Source: Cristatella mucedo | Taxonomy: Eukaryota > Bryozoa > Phylactolaemata > Cristatellidae | Reading direction: 5' to 3' | Length of the DNA: 64,000 nt | NCBI GenBank assembly: GCA_009760855.2 | Contig: WPIO01000031.1 | Coordinates: 2,669,001-2,733,000 of the forward strand | Shown here: positions 12,640 through 21,790 of the stretch, piece by piece | How the letters are laid out: each line of letters starts with the position of its first letter | How positions within the stretch are numbered: position 1 is the first letter of the stretch | Made by a program: the position numbers and the translations under genes | Notes under the pieces: model-generated | Told to the model about the DNA's origin: nothing | The model's database searches: none | The model's input: the letters and a program-made list of their open reading frames with translations, nothing else

Positions 12640-14075
12640 ATGATTTGAGAGCTAATCCCTCCACAGAGTCAGCATTGCTTCGGGCCTACTTAGGAATGCA
12701 AACTTAGGTAGAGTCTCCATGCTTGTTTTGTTCGATCTTTCGGCAGATTGTAATGCTATCGATCACCAAGTCCGCCTCGAGCGCCTCTCATCTCGCCTGG
12801 GCATCGCTGATACTGCACAGCAAGGGTTCAGTCCTTTATCAGTGGGAGACTCCAGAGTATTAATATGAACGGACAAAGACCACCCTAGGAACCATTGAAG
12901 TATGAGCTACCTCAGAAATTTGTGCGTGGTCCGGTTCTTTTCACGGTTTATACTCTCCCTCTTGCCGATGTGATTGCCAAGCACAATCTCGGCTTCTACT
13001 TCTATGCATATGACAGTCGGTTGTACCTTTGCTTTGATCTTTCCCAGCCCTCCAGCACATCGGTTTCACACAACTCCCTTGCTGCATGTATTGATGACAT
13101 TCGCACAAGGATAGCAGCAAACTTTTTAAAATTGAATGATGACAAAACTAACTTATGGGCAAACCAAGTGTGATTTACAAACTAGAAAACCTAACGCTCA
13201 AAATCGACTTTGCCTACACATCTGTTAAATGTGCACGAAATATAGATGTCCTATTCCAAAGCATTCTTTTATTAGACTACCACATCAGTTCCATAGTCAA
13301 GTCAGTTCAGCTACATAACAATGCTAAAGTTGGAACTTGTTAAGAAAGGATTATCATATGTAAATTGGTCCGTGCATTTACCATATCTGTCTAGACTTCT
13401 ACAACTCACTGTTTGCTGGTCTACCATTCTGTGCAATGATGTGCTTACAGCTGATGCAAAACTCCGAAGCTAGGCATGTCTGTCGTGAGCATCGCAATTA
13501 CCACAGCTCACCACTTGCAGCAGAGCTGCACTAGCTCCCAGTCAAGCAACGCATCGACTTAAAGATTCTGTTCCTCACTTTTATTTTCCTTATTTTTTTG
13601 GCTCCAGCCTACCTGTCAGATGTACTTCCCTACATGGCTAAGCATAGTACCCCCCCCCCCGCTTTTTGAAATCTAATCGTTTGCATATACTCCATACAAA
13701 AATCAAATCCTTTGGAGACCATGCCTTTATGATCCCAAAGCCTGGAACTCAATCTCCTAATTGGCGTCACATCTCCTTACTTGACCACATTAAAAAAGAA
13801 GCTAAAAACGCCTCTTTTTATCGCTTACAGCATTTAGTAGATCCATGTGATTCATCCTGTGTGCGGTTTTGGGGGCTGAGACTGTGCATGCAGCTACTAA
13901 GCATATTTGCATACCGACCCTGTATATGTCACCTCTAACCATGTTATGCTTGTTGTCCTTGAGCATGCTAATACTAACCATTCGATAATGCTTCCTTTGA
14001 AGCAAATTTAAAGTGCCTTGAGAGAGATTGAGTTCTCTGAGGGAGCTATACAAAATGTATTATTACTATCACTAC
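12640..14075 (+). mobile_element. LINE family A fragment, RT domain to 3' end
   Basis: Plus-strand frames give, in order, STESALLRAYL, a degenerate SADCNAIDHQVRLERLSSRLGI (the RT A block), PLADVIAKHNLGFYFYAYDSRLYLCF (the YADD box decayed to YAYD), and LKLNDDKTNL. A degraded C-terminal region and the 3' end GAGAGAGATTGAGTTCTCTG follow, then ATT-type repeats near 14060. Multiple frameshifts make it dead. It sits in intron 1 of the left receptor pseudogene, opposite to the gene's direction. Confidence 0.85.
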
Positions 14076-14915
14076 TACATATACATGTTCATAATGCATC
14101 TAGAAAGTCCGAACGGGCCCAAAAAAGCCAATGCTTCCAATAAATTTAAAAAAAGCAGGTGGTAAGGTGTGTCCCGTTCAAATGTAGGGGTAGTACTTTA
14201 GTAGATGGGCTCCGCAATCGATAACACGTAAATAATGACTGCTTTGACATGCTACAGAGAGATTTGGAGCATTACGCCTTGATATTGCTCAAGCACACGT
14301 AGCTTTAGCGTCGAGGGTTCATTAATCTGCTTCATGTTACCAACAAAAGGCATGCTGCAATAGTATGCTATCCTTCACGACCAAATAGACTCACCAGTTT
14401 TTGCCTCCATTAGGACGTTGTGCTTGAGCACAGGCGTGCTACTTCGGCGTTAGCATACGACACTGGGCATGCGACAACCATGTAAACGGGGTCTGTGAAC
14501 ACTGAACTTGGTGGGCAAACGTAAGACTCCGTAGGAAACTCCTTTACAACAGAAGCTGATGATGATATTTATCTTGGCAGCAGTCACCGAAGAATGCCCA
14601 ATTGTTGTCACAGGAGCATCCTCTGACCAGGCTGTTGGGCCTGTCAAATACTTCCGGTGACGCACAAGAATGAGCTGCACGACAAAACGAACTGCTAAGA
14701 TTATGGTAATCAGTGCATAGGGAGCTCATTGAGGACGGAGATAAGCCGAATCTATCTGCGATGTTGCGATGAGTTAATTTCGTTGAGATCTTGACATCAA
14801 CAGGCACAGTAGTGCTGTAGTTAGCATCACCCCTTACAATGTTCAAGATCGCTGCCACGATCGACATGGTCAAAATGTCTTTTAAAGTGTGGATTTTTAT
14901 CCTCCGCACCTTCAA

Positions 14916-16204
14916 ATGCCCTGGCTCATACTTAGGAGCTGCATGGGTAAATCAAAATCTATATATTCTATATATTCAGCTGTGTGGCATTTTTTAATGC
15001 GTATAATTGCGATTTGTGCCTCTAATCCAGGATAGCAAGCGGAAGACTTAGAATCAAGATAACATGAAACCATTATAGAAATATCACGAGGGGTGAACAC
15101 TTTTTTGAAGGTATGTCAGCACAGTTATTGCACAATTGTAATTGGTAAATATCGTCAAGCGGCTAGTAAAAGGGATTTTAAAGTGTCAACAGTAGTATTA
15201 TGATATAATTTAATGAACTCGCAAAGCTTGAATAAAGAAAAGGTTCATTTACGTATGCAACAGAGCTATCGCTTTTATACTTGTACTGCGTTGCATGGGA
15301 AAATAAAAAAAGACAAGATCAAGTATCAAGCTCATAAACTTAAACTGCCACTAGCAAGTATCCTGCCAAAGCCCGGAACTCACTCTCGATTAGCATCGCA
15401 AAAGCCTCTAACATTGGAAATTTTAACATCTGGACATTTGAGCATTAGAACGTTTAAAAGTAAGCTACGCCGCCAACCTGTTACTCTCAGCATTGTTCTT
15501 TGAGCACTTATAGGTGACGATACTGGGCATCTTAGCACCAAGACCGCTTAACATGCTTCCTTATCAGCATTTATATAATACCTAGAAAATTTATTTTAGT
15601 TCTCTTAGGGTGCTATGCAAATATCAAATTAAGTTTGAAAAATTCGTTAACCTCAACACTCCGAGTTGACCGCATTGACCTGCAGAGCAAGTATTACAGC
15701 TAAAGCCATGGTGCGTATTATTACATAACCGTGCTGGCAGAAGCAGTATCATAAGTGTTGGCAGGACTGATTGTCGGATTCCACTAAGATGCAGCAGCAT
15801 AAGTAATTAATTGTAAGTTCACTACTCACACGTAATTCAAATCGATCTGCCAAGTGGTTTTAGTGAACTGTTTAGGACATTTCAGTTAAGGAAGTTTCCA
15901 GTTAAGGAGCGAGATAACTTTTTCTTCAGTCAATCACTGCAGAATCCCTCAAGAAGCGAAATAATAGTACGGCAGTCCTCAATGGGCTTATTTCTAATGA
16001 AACTGTGCATTTTATTAATTATTAATTAGCTCATCTTCTTTCCAGAATGTGAGCAAAGCCTAAAAGGAGATTAAGTTCTCGTACTGGGCTAAACTAATGT
16101 TTGACCGCTACTATTACTTCTTAACATGCATTATTAATTCCTCTGCAACACTAAAAATAATAGCATCGCAAAGGCAAAGCTTAAAAGCATTAAATTTGGC
16201 TTTG
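14916..16204. other. Unassigned stretch upstream of the left receptor copy
   Basis: This is the 5' flank of the pseudogene. At 15340-15500 there is a weak plus-strand resemblance to the LINE family A C-terminus (PKPGTHSRL), too short to be sure of. Nothing else is recognisable. Confidence 0.4.
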
Positions 16205-16797
16205 CTTGTAGGAGTAATATAAAGCATCGCAGTTTCCACATCACACCACTTCTCGCTGACCTGCACTGGCTACCAGTCAAGCAACGGATTGACTTCAAGG
16301 CTTTGTCGCTCACTTTTAGGTCCCTTCATTCTATGGCTCCAGCTTATCTGTCAGATATACTACCCCATCAGGCCAAGCATCGTACCACCCGCTTTTCGGA
16401 ATCCATCAGTCTAGAAATACCTCGTACAAACCTTAAATCCTTTGGAGACCGTGCATTTAGTTCATATGCTCCCAAAGCCTGGAAATAGCTCCCGAATTGC
16501 GTAACAACATCTCTGACTTGACCACATTTAAAAATAACTTAAGCCGCTCTTATTTAGGACAGCATTTAGTGGCTCTCAGTGATTATTCCTTCATGTCCTT
16601 ATGCTTGCTGACATTATGCAGGCTACCATTAACCACTTTTGCATGCTGACCCTGTGCATCTCACCCTAAACATGTTATTCATGTTGTCTATCAAGCATGA
16701 TATTCCTCACCATTCAATCGCATTTCCTTTGCAGCAAATGTAAAACGCCTAGAAAGAGATTGAGTTATCCGAGCGCGCTTTATCAAGTGCATTATTG
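16205..16797 (+). mobile_element. LINE family A 3' fragment
   Basis: A 5'-truncated copy starts near the ADLHWLPVKQRIDFK region. It encodes SLTFRSLHSMAPAYLSDILPHQAKHRTTRFSES in pieces, then FGDRAFSSYAPKAW, with frameshifts after that. It ends in the family stem-loop (AACGCCTAGAAAGAGATTGAG near 16744). Confidence 0.88.
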
Positions 16798-17124
16798 TAT
16801 CCTAGAGTAGGCGGACCCACTGACATTCGATATGTCGGGCTGGGCGTCGCCTTGGCCCGAAAGGGTAAAGCCTGGGGTCAGCTCCCAGAGTTCCGAGGAA
16901 CGGAACTGGGTACAACGTACGCACTCTATTTCGGCGGAAGCTCTCGACAGTGTTGGACGTCCGCTCCGTCTACCACAGAGTACTCAGCTAGCCGGGTCTT
17001 GGACGGCGTACGCTTGTACTGGTGAGACGGAGTCCTGCGACGGTGCGACTGTGGAAGCCGACTGAGCACTAACACGTTTGTTCGCCCTTGCGGCGTCATC
17101 CCTTGAGCGTCATGTCGTCATGCC
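16798..17124. other. GC-rich block between two LINE copies
   Basis: About 320 bp of notably GC-rich sequence separates two family A LINE fragments on the same strand. Open frames exist on the plus strand but show no recognisable domain. It may be a 5' part or a different mobile element that was captured; origin unknown. Confidence 0.35.
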
Positions 17125-17733
17125 GTCATGTCTTGAGCGTCGCATTTGCCACATTACTACAGTTCTCGCCGACCTGCACTGGCTACCAGTCAAGCAACGG
17201 ATTGACTTCAAGGTTTTGTCGCTCACTTTTAGGTCCCTTCATTTTATGGCTCCAGCCTATCTGTCTGATATACTACCCCATCAGGCCAAGCATCGTACCA
17301 CCCGCTTTTCGGAATCCAACAGTCTAGAAATACCTCATACAAACCTTAAATCCTTTGGAGACCGTGCATTTAGATCATATGCTCCCAAAGCCTGGAACTC
17401 CTTCCCGACCTGCGTTAGAACATCCCCTGACCTGACCACATTTAAAAGGAACCTAAAAACACACCTATTTAGGACAGCATTTAGTGGGTCCCTGTGATTC
17501 GTCCTTGATGTGCTTATGCGTGCTGACACTGCATGCTGCCACTTACCACATTTGCATGCTGACCCTGTGCATGTCACCCCTAACCATATTATTCATTTCG
17601 TTTGTTTTTCAAGCATGATTTTACTTACCATTCAATTGCATTTCACTTTACAGCAAATGTAAAGCGCCTAGAGAGAGATTGAGTTCTCTGAGGGCGCTTT
17701 ATCAAGTGAAGTATTATTATTATTATTATTATC
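17125..17733 (+). mobile_element. LINE family A 3' fragment, well preserved
   Basis: It encodes about 125 uninterrupted residues of the family's C-terminus (ADLHWLPVKQRIDFKVLS to KTHLFRTAFSGSL), followed by the 3' untranslated region, the stem-loop (17661-17700) and an ATT-repeat tail ending near 17733. It is very similar to the copy at 29783-30372, so both are probably recent 5'-truncated insertions. Confidence 0.92.
17661..17700 (+). other. LINE family A 3' stem-loop
   Basis: AAAGCGCC pairs with GGGCGCTTT, and inside it AGAGA pairs with TCTCT, giving a two-part hairpin directly before the ATT tail. The same structure recurs at the 3' ends of most family A copies in the window. In L2/CR1-type LINEs, conserved 3' hairpins are thought to be recognised by the element's reverse transcriptase. 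Confidence 0.8.
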
Positions 17734-18273
17734 CCGCGCCCCTGTAGTTTACCTTGTATAGGACCTTCCTCTGTAGGCTTGTTTAGTGCCCTCCTTTGTA
17801 TAGCGCATGCGTGTGTATTATATAAAGCGTTGTGTACTTGATCGATCACGCGTGAACCACCGTTACCCAGGCGTAACGACCCAGACCGGACATAGATGAT
17901 AGCGAGCCATAGTGGGAGTTAGCCGCTGGCCCCTTGAACTCAGCTACATTATTGTTAGTATTACTATGAGCGATGACTGAAATGGTCTTTTAAATCTAAT
18001 GCGAAAGATACGATGCTTATGCACGACCACGTCCACTTTGGCATGTGCATGCAATTAAAATCTATAATTGGTAAAAAATTATAAAAGACTTACTTGGGCT
18101 AGTAGCGATGATTTCCATGCTGCTAAAGAAGGCACACGTATAGGTACTTAATAGTCTTCGAAATGGGAGCTTGAATAAGAGTTGGCAAGAAACAGGATTA
18201 AAAGACCGGAGAGAAAAGAGCTGGAGTAGAGAGGGAGAGACATAGTGAAAGAGAGAGAGAGAGAGTGAGGGGG

Positions 18274-18308
<35 letters not shown>

Positions 18309-18394
18309 GGAGAAGGAAATAGTTGGTGAGTGAGAGAGAGACATGGAGAAAAAGAGAGTGAGTGAGAGAGAGAATTCGGGGGCTTATTTAGACA
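17734..18394. other. Unassigned stretch with TATA-like motif and GA-rich tract
   Basis: At about 17815-17826 TATTATATAAAG sits in a moderately GC-rich block and resembles an LTR or promoter TATA box, but no LTR ends were found. A long GA-rich tract follows (18235-18375). Confidence 0.4.
18235..18375. repeat. GA-rich low-complexity tract
   Basis: Purine-only runs of GA, GAGG and AGAGAGAG over about 140 bp. Confidence 0.93.
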
Positions 18395-19035
18395 GGGAAA
18401 CTACATCGAAATTGCTCCATGCTTTTGTGACATCCCGTCTTGACTTCCGTAACTTTCTGCTTGCTGATCTACTGGCCTTCTTACTCAAGTGCTAACATCT
18501 GGTGCGAAGCTCGACAGCTAGGCTTGTCTGTCGTGAGCGTCGTAGTTCCCACATCACACCGCTTCTCGCCGACATGCACTGGCTACCAGATAGGCAACGC
18601 ATTGACTTCAAGGTTTTGTCACTCACTTTTAGGTCCCATCATTCTTTGGCCCCAGCCTACCTATCAGATCTGCTCCCCCACCAGGCTGAGCACAGTACCA
18701 CCAGCTTTTCGGAATCTAACTGTTTACACATGTCTCTTACAAGTCTAAAATCCTTTGGAGACCTTGCCTTTAGTTTGCATGCTCCTAAAGCCTAGAACTC
18801 ACTCCCACTTGCGTCACGACATCTACGGACTTGTCCACATTAAAAAACTAAAAGCACATTTATATTTAACAGCAGTTAGCTGGTTTATTATATTCGTAAT
18901 TAGTATGCTTATGGTGCTGACACTGCACATGCTGCCACTCACCATACTTGCATGCCGACCCTGTGCATGTCAGCCCTAACCATGTTATTCTTGCTGTTTA
19001 TTGAGCATGATATCAATAACCATTCGATCGTGTTT
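18395..19035 (+). mobile_element. LINE family A fragment
   Basis: It starts upstream of CRERRSSHITPLLADMHWLPDRQRIDFKVLS (read in pieces) and runs through LPHQAEHSTTSFSES and KSFGDLAFSLHAPKA to the 3' untranslated region. It breaks off at about 19035, before the stem-loop, where an unrelated LTR retroelement fragment begins. Confidence 0.87.
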
Positions 19036-19059
19036 CCTTTGTTTCGTGTTCTCCTAGTG

Positions 19060-19385
19060 GTTGACCGTAAGTTGTACCTGGCCAGGCTCTGCTTTCCCGG
19101 CATTTCCGTAACGGCGTTCCGGAGAGATAGCAGAACGAATTGTTAAATCGTGCATGCGTTGCCGGTCTGTGGATTCAGCGCCAGTGTCTTGGAGCCATGG
19201 GCATTTAAACTTAGATTCCAACTGGCACCGCCTGGCTATTGATGTTACTTTCTTCAACGTTGTCAAGTATCTGACACTTGTCGATAGCGGCCCCAGCAGG
19301 TTTGCCATCTGGCGGCGTATCCCCGACGAGAGCCAGACCTCGGCGGTCCGACACTTGGGACGAAATATTGCATTAATAACTTTTA
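19060..19385 (+). pseudogene. Gypsy-type LTR retrotransposon integrase fragment
   Basis: The plus-strand frame reads KLYLARLCFPGIS, a stop, then CRSVDSAPVSW (tail of an H2C2 zinc-binding domain with CxxC). HRLAIDVTFF, YLTLVDSGPSRFAIWR and PDESQTSAVRHL follow. This is the start of the rve integrase core of Metaviridae-like (Gypsy) retroelements; D in AIDVT is the first catalytic residue. The sequence breaks off before the second catalytic Asp, and there is no gag, protease or RT nearby. It is a dead fragment. Confidence 0.78.
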
Positions 19386-20929
19386 CTCGGTATGCAGTGG
19401 CAAGATATGGGTACGACCAAAAGAGGGCTAACACATTTCTACATTATAATCTTTAGAAATGCGGTCGCTTCGGCCCTGCTTTTTCGGCAGACTGCCAAGT
19501 GCAAGATCAAAGCTCTGCCCCGAGCGGGCAGCAGCAGAAGCTCTCGGCCGTGAGCGCGTATCAGTATCCTCGGCCGACGCCGCCCGACCCCTCCCGACAT
19601 CGGCACTGCCGGCTACCGTCCGTCCAAACCTCACCACCGCTGCAGAAGTTGCTGCACCGGGCGCCTCGCGTCGACCGCCGACGCTGTGCAGGCCGTAGCA
19701 CCTCTATCGGTTGCGCTATCGAATCGCTGCTTATACTGAGTTGATTTTTATTTCAATAGATCGTAAACTTCATTTGGATTCACCGACATAGGAGGTAATT
19801 TTCTACCTCGGGGGGGGGGGGGTAATGTCCTGGCGTCTACCAGGGGAAGGAATGTACGGGGGGGGACGTCCGGGGGTAATGTCCTACAACCGGCCGGAGA
19901 TGCGATCATAGAAACGGCACACATCAATCGCGTATGACGTCGCTACTGTCCTTACGAAAAAAGATGACAAGTACTTCGGGCGTTTTATCCAGGCCAGTAT
20001 ATTATAACAAATATGCTATGGAGGCTCTTAAAATCAAGTCCTTAGGCAACAAATGCAGCGAATATACAGGTTCTATTCACGACATTCAGCCCCATGTGTC
20101 TTTTCACAGGGGTAAGATACACCCACCTCAATCTTGGTCTAGGGTTGCGGACCTGTGGCTGGCAATCTTAATTACCCGCTTCAAGCTTTTTGCCGATGGA
20201 TCTTAGCCTGGATGCAAGTTCATTGCAGTTCACTACCCAGCTCTGCGGATTAGAGGCAAGCCGTGTGTAATTGGTATTGCCTGCTGCCTACAAGTGTAGA
20301 AAAGCCACCAAAGGCTCGTCTTCCGCCATATAAATGAATCCATAATATTAGCGTCGCTTTTTCCTAACTTAACTTTGGGCTTCATTCTTTCGTTTACTGC
20401 TGCATGCACTCATTGTCAAGCGATCGGCTGAAGCATTTTGTCACACGATGTTGCCGGCAGAAGCATGGCGACTGTTTGGCCTAAGCCGCTAGGGCTAATC
20501 TCAGAGGATTGCTATCAATCAGCTAGCGAAATGGAACATTGATGCTGTAGTGGTGCCGTTTGGCGATGCATTGAGGACGCCAAACCGAAACAGCTGATTT
20601 GATTGAGTGATAATTCAAACTGAGCAGCAATTTTCTTTTAACTCAGCGTGGTCTATAAGGCTACAGAGTCTAGGCGACGCTTTCGGACAAGATACTATCT
20701 TGACTCAGTCAGTTTTATGCGAACCAGGCTGGCTTCGCCTTGACACTGTTCTAATCTCACAGTATGGCTTCATGTGTAAATGATTAAAAACCATGCGATG
20801 CAGCTCGTTTCTGGTACCACGACAACACCCGGTTGTAACGAGCACATCTCAAAAATACAGGTGCCCTTGAAAGGTTTAGCTATAATATGGGCACCTGACA
20901 TTATGATGACGAAGGACTGTGCAACAGCC
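19386..20929. other. Unassigned stretch, starting GC-rich
   Basis: The first 350 bp are GC-rich with overlapping open frames on both strands but no family match. A G-run cluster with GGTAATGTCC units lies at 19795-19885. The remainder shows no recognisable coding. Confidence 0.4.
19795..19885. repeat. G-rich GGTAATGTCC repeat cluster (MULE-end-like)
   Basis: Two GGGGGTAATGTCC units and degenerate relatives (GGAATGTAC, GGACGTCC) stand among poly-G runs. They resemble the left-end units of the MULE at 5600 but with G runs added. They are in the same orientation as the cluster at 21695 and inverse to the one at 21050. Confidence 0.55.
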
Positions 20930-21005
20930 AAAATAATAATACAATTAAAACATTTGTATAGCGCTCTTAGAGAACTGAATCTTCCTGTAGGAAATTGACA
21001 GATGC
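20930..21005 (-). mobile_element. LINE family A 3' end remnant
   Basis: On the plus strand AATAATAATAC, TTGTATAGCGCTC and AGAGAACTGAATCT are the complement of the family A stem-loop and ATT tail. Only the last 75 bp survive. Confidence 0.75.
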
Positions 21006-21049
21006 TGTACATTATAGATGATTATAGATGAAGCAATTCGTCCAAGGTT

Positions 21050-21175
21050 TGTAAGAATTTCCCCCTGGACGCTTCTGCCCCAGACATTCCCCGCCCCCGG
21101 TGGACCTAGGACATTTTCCCGAGGACATTTTGCCCTCCCCCGGGGTAGAACATTCCCCTTACGTTGACGAATGTA
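21050..21175. repeat. C-rich GGACATTTTCCC repeat cluster (MULE-end-like)
   Basis: Units GACATTCCCC, GGACATTTTCCC and GGACATTTTGCCC lie among C-runs. This is the inverse complement type of the clusters at 19795 and 21695, so it could be one terminal repeat of a non-autonomous element. No convincing target duplication was found for either pairing. Confidence 0.55.
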
Positions 21176-21570
21176 TCACAAAGAATGCAGATGACTAAAT
21201 AAAGTTCACGCTCTATTAAAATAAAATCAGCTCATTGTAACTAGAGGAATGGATGGATTGGAAGGATGGTTTCTAATGGAGCGAGTGGTGGCGGCGGTTT
21301 CGGTGGCTGCGGCAGCGGCGAGCTATGCAGTTTGGCTCTGCGTAAGGTAGGACCAGCTCGACGCCGCCAGGCACGTGTTTGTACCCGTCAAAGCGGGCGA
21401 GCTCTACGGTGTGCCGCTCGTTCCTGCAAATGAGCGCTAAGCCTCCGAGGTCTGCTGAGTATAACTCGACCTCAAGAGATCTAGTTATACCCTAATACGC
21501 ACTAAGCCACTCATTACGGAATACGAGCAAGGGAGGATTGAGGCGGCGGAGGCGAACCCCTCCCTAAACC

Positions 21571-21690
21571 CGAAACCTTAAACCCTAAACCCTAAACACT
21601 AAATTCTAAACCCTAAACCCTAAAAACTTGAACGCTAAACCCTAAACCTTAAACCCTAAAACGTTAACCCTAAACCCTAAAACCTAAACC
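21571..21690. repeat. Degenerate interstitial CCCTAAA (TTTAGGG-type) array
   Basis: About fifteen units of a 7-bp repeat, CCCTAAA and near variants (CCTTAAA, CACTAAA, GCTAAA), run over 120 bp. The heptamer is the sequence of the plant-type telomere repeat; the common animal repeats are TTAGGG or TTAGG. It lies directly next to the G-rich MULE-like cluster at 21695. Confidence 0.85.
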
Positions 21691-21694
21691 ATAT

Positions 21695-21790
21695 ACCGGG
21701 GGAAATGACCTACCCCAGGGGAAATGTCAGGGGGGAATGTCCGGGGGGGGGAAATGTTCGGGGGAAATGTCCAGGGGGAAATGTCCGTAT
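21695..21790. repeat. G-rich GGGGGAAATGTCC repeat cluster (MULE-end-like)
   Basis: Five to six tandem units of GGGGGAAATGTCC type. Read on the minus strand, ATTTCCCCCTGGAC at its outer edge closely matches the left edge of the cluster at 21050, so the two could be inverted termini of an element of about 740 bp. Confidence 0.6.

Larger units (their letters stand above)
9039..14915 (-). pseudogene. Somatomedin B / 7TM receptor, left tandem copy (pseudogene)
   Basis: This is a decayed paralogue of the intact receptor at 25785-36282, with the same three-exon layout. Exon 1 (14915-14395) has GTG where the intact copy has its ATG. One somatomedin B Cys is replaced (CSCDNNWAFFGDCC), and a 1-bp deletion right after the domain shifts the frame. 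Its donor CTG|GTGAGT is preserved. Exon 2 (11889-11688) is 51 bp shorter, has Cys-to-Phe in the CAKC motif and a TGA in place of a Trp codon. Exon 3 (10644-9039) begins after TGTTGTAG and keeps readable blocks such as MQVCPLGSSGAAGC and PLSSVSS, but has several frameshifts. Intron 1 holds a LINE family A insertion. It cannot encode a receptor. Confidence 0.87.
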
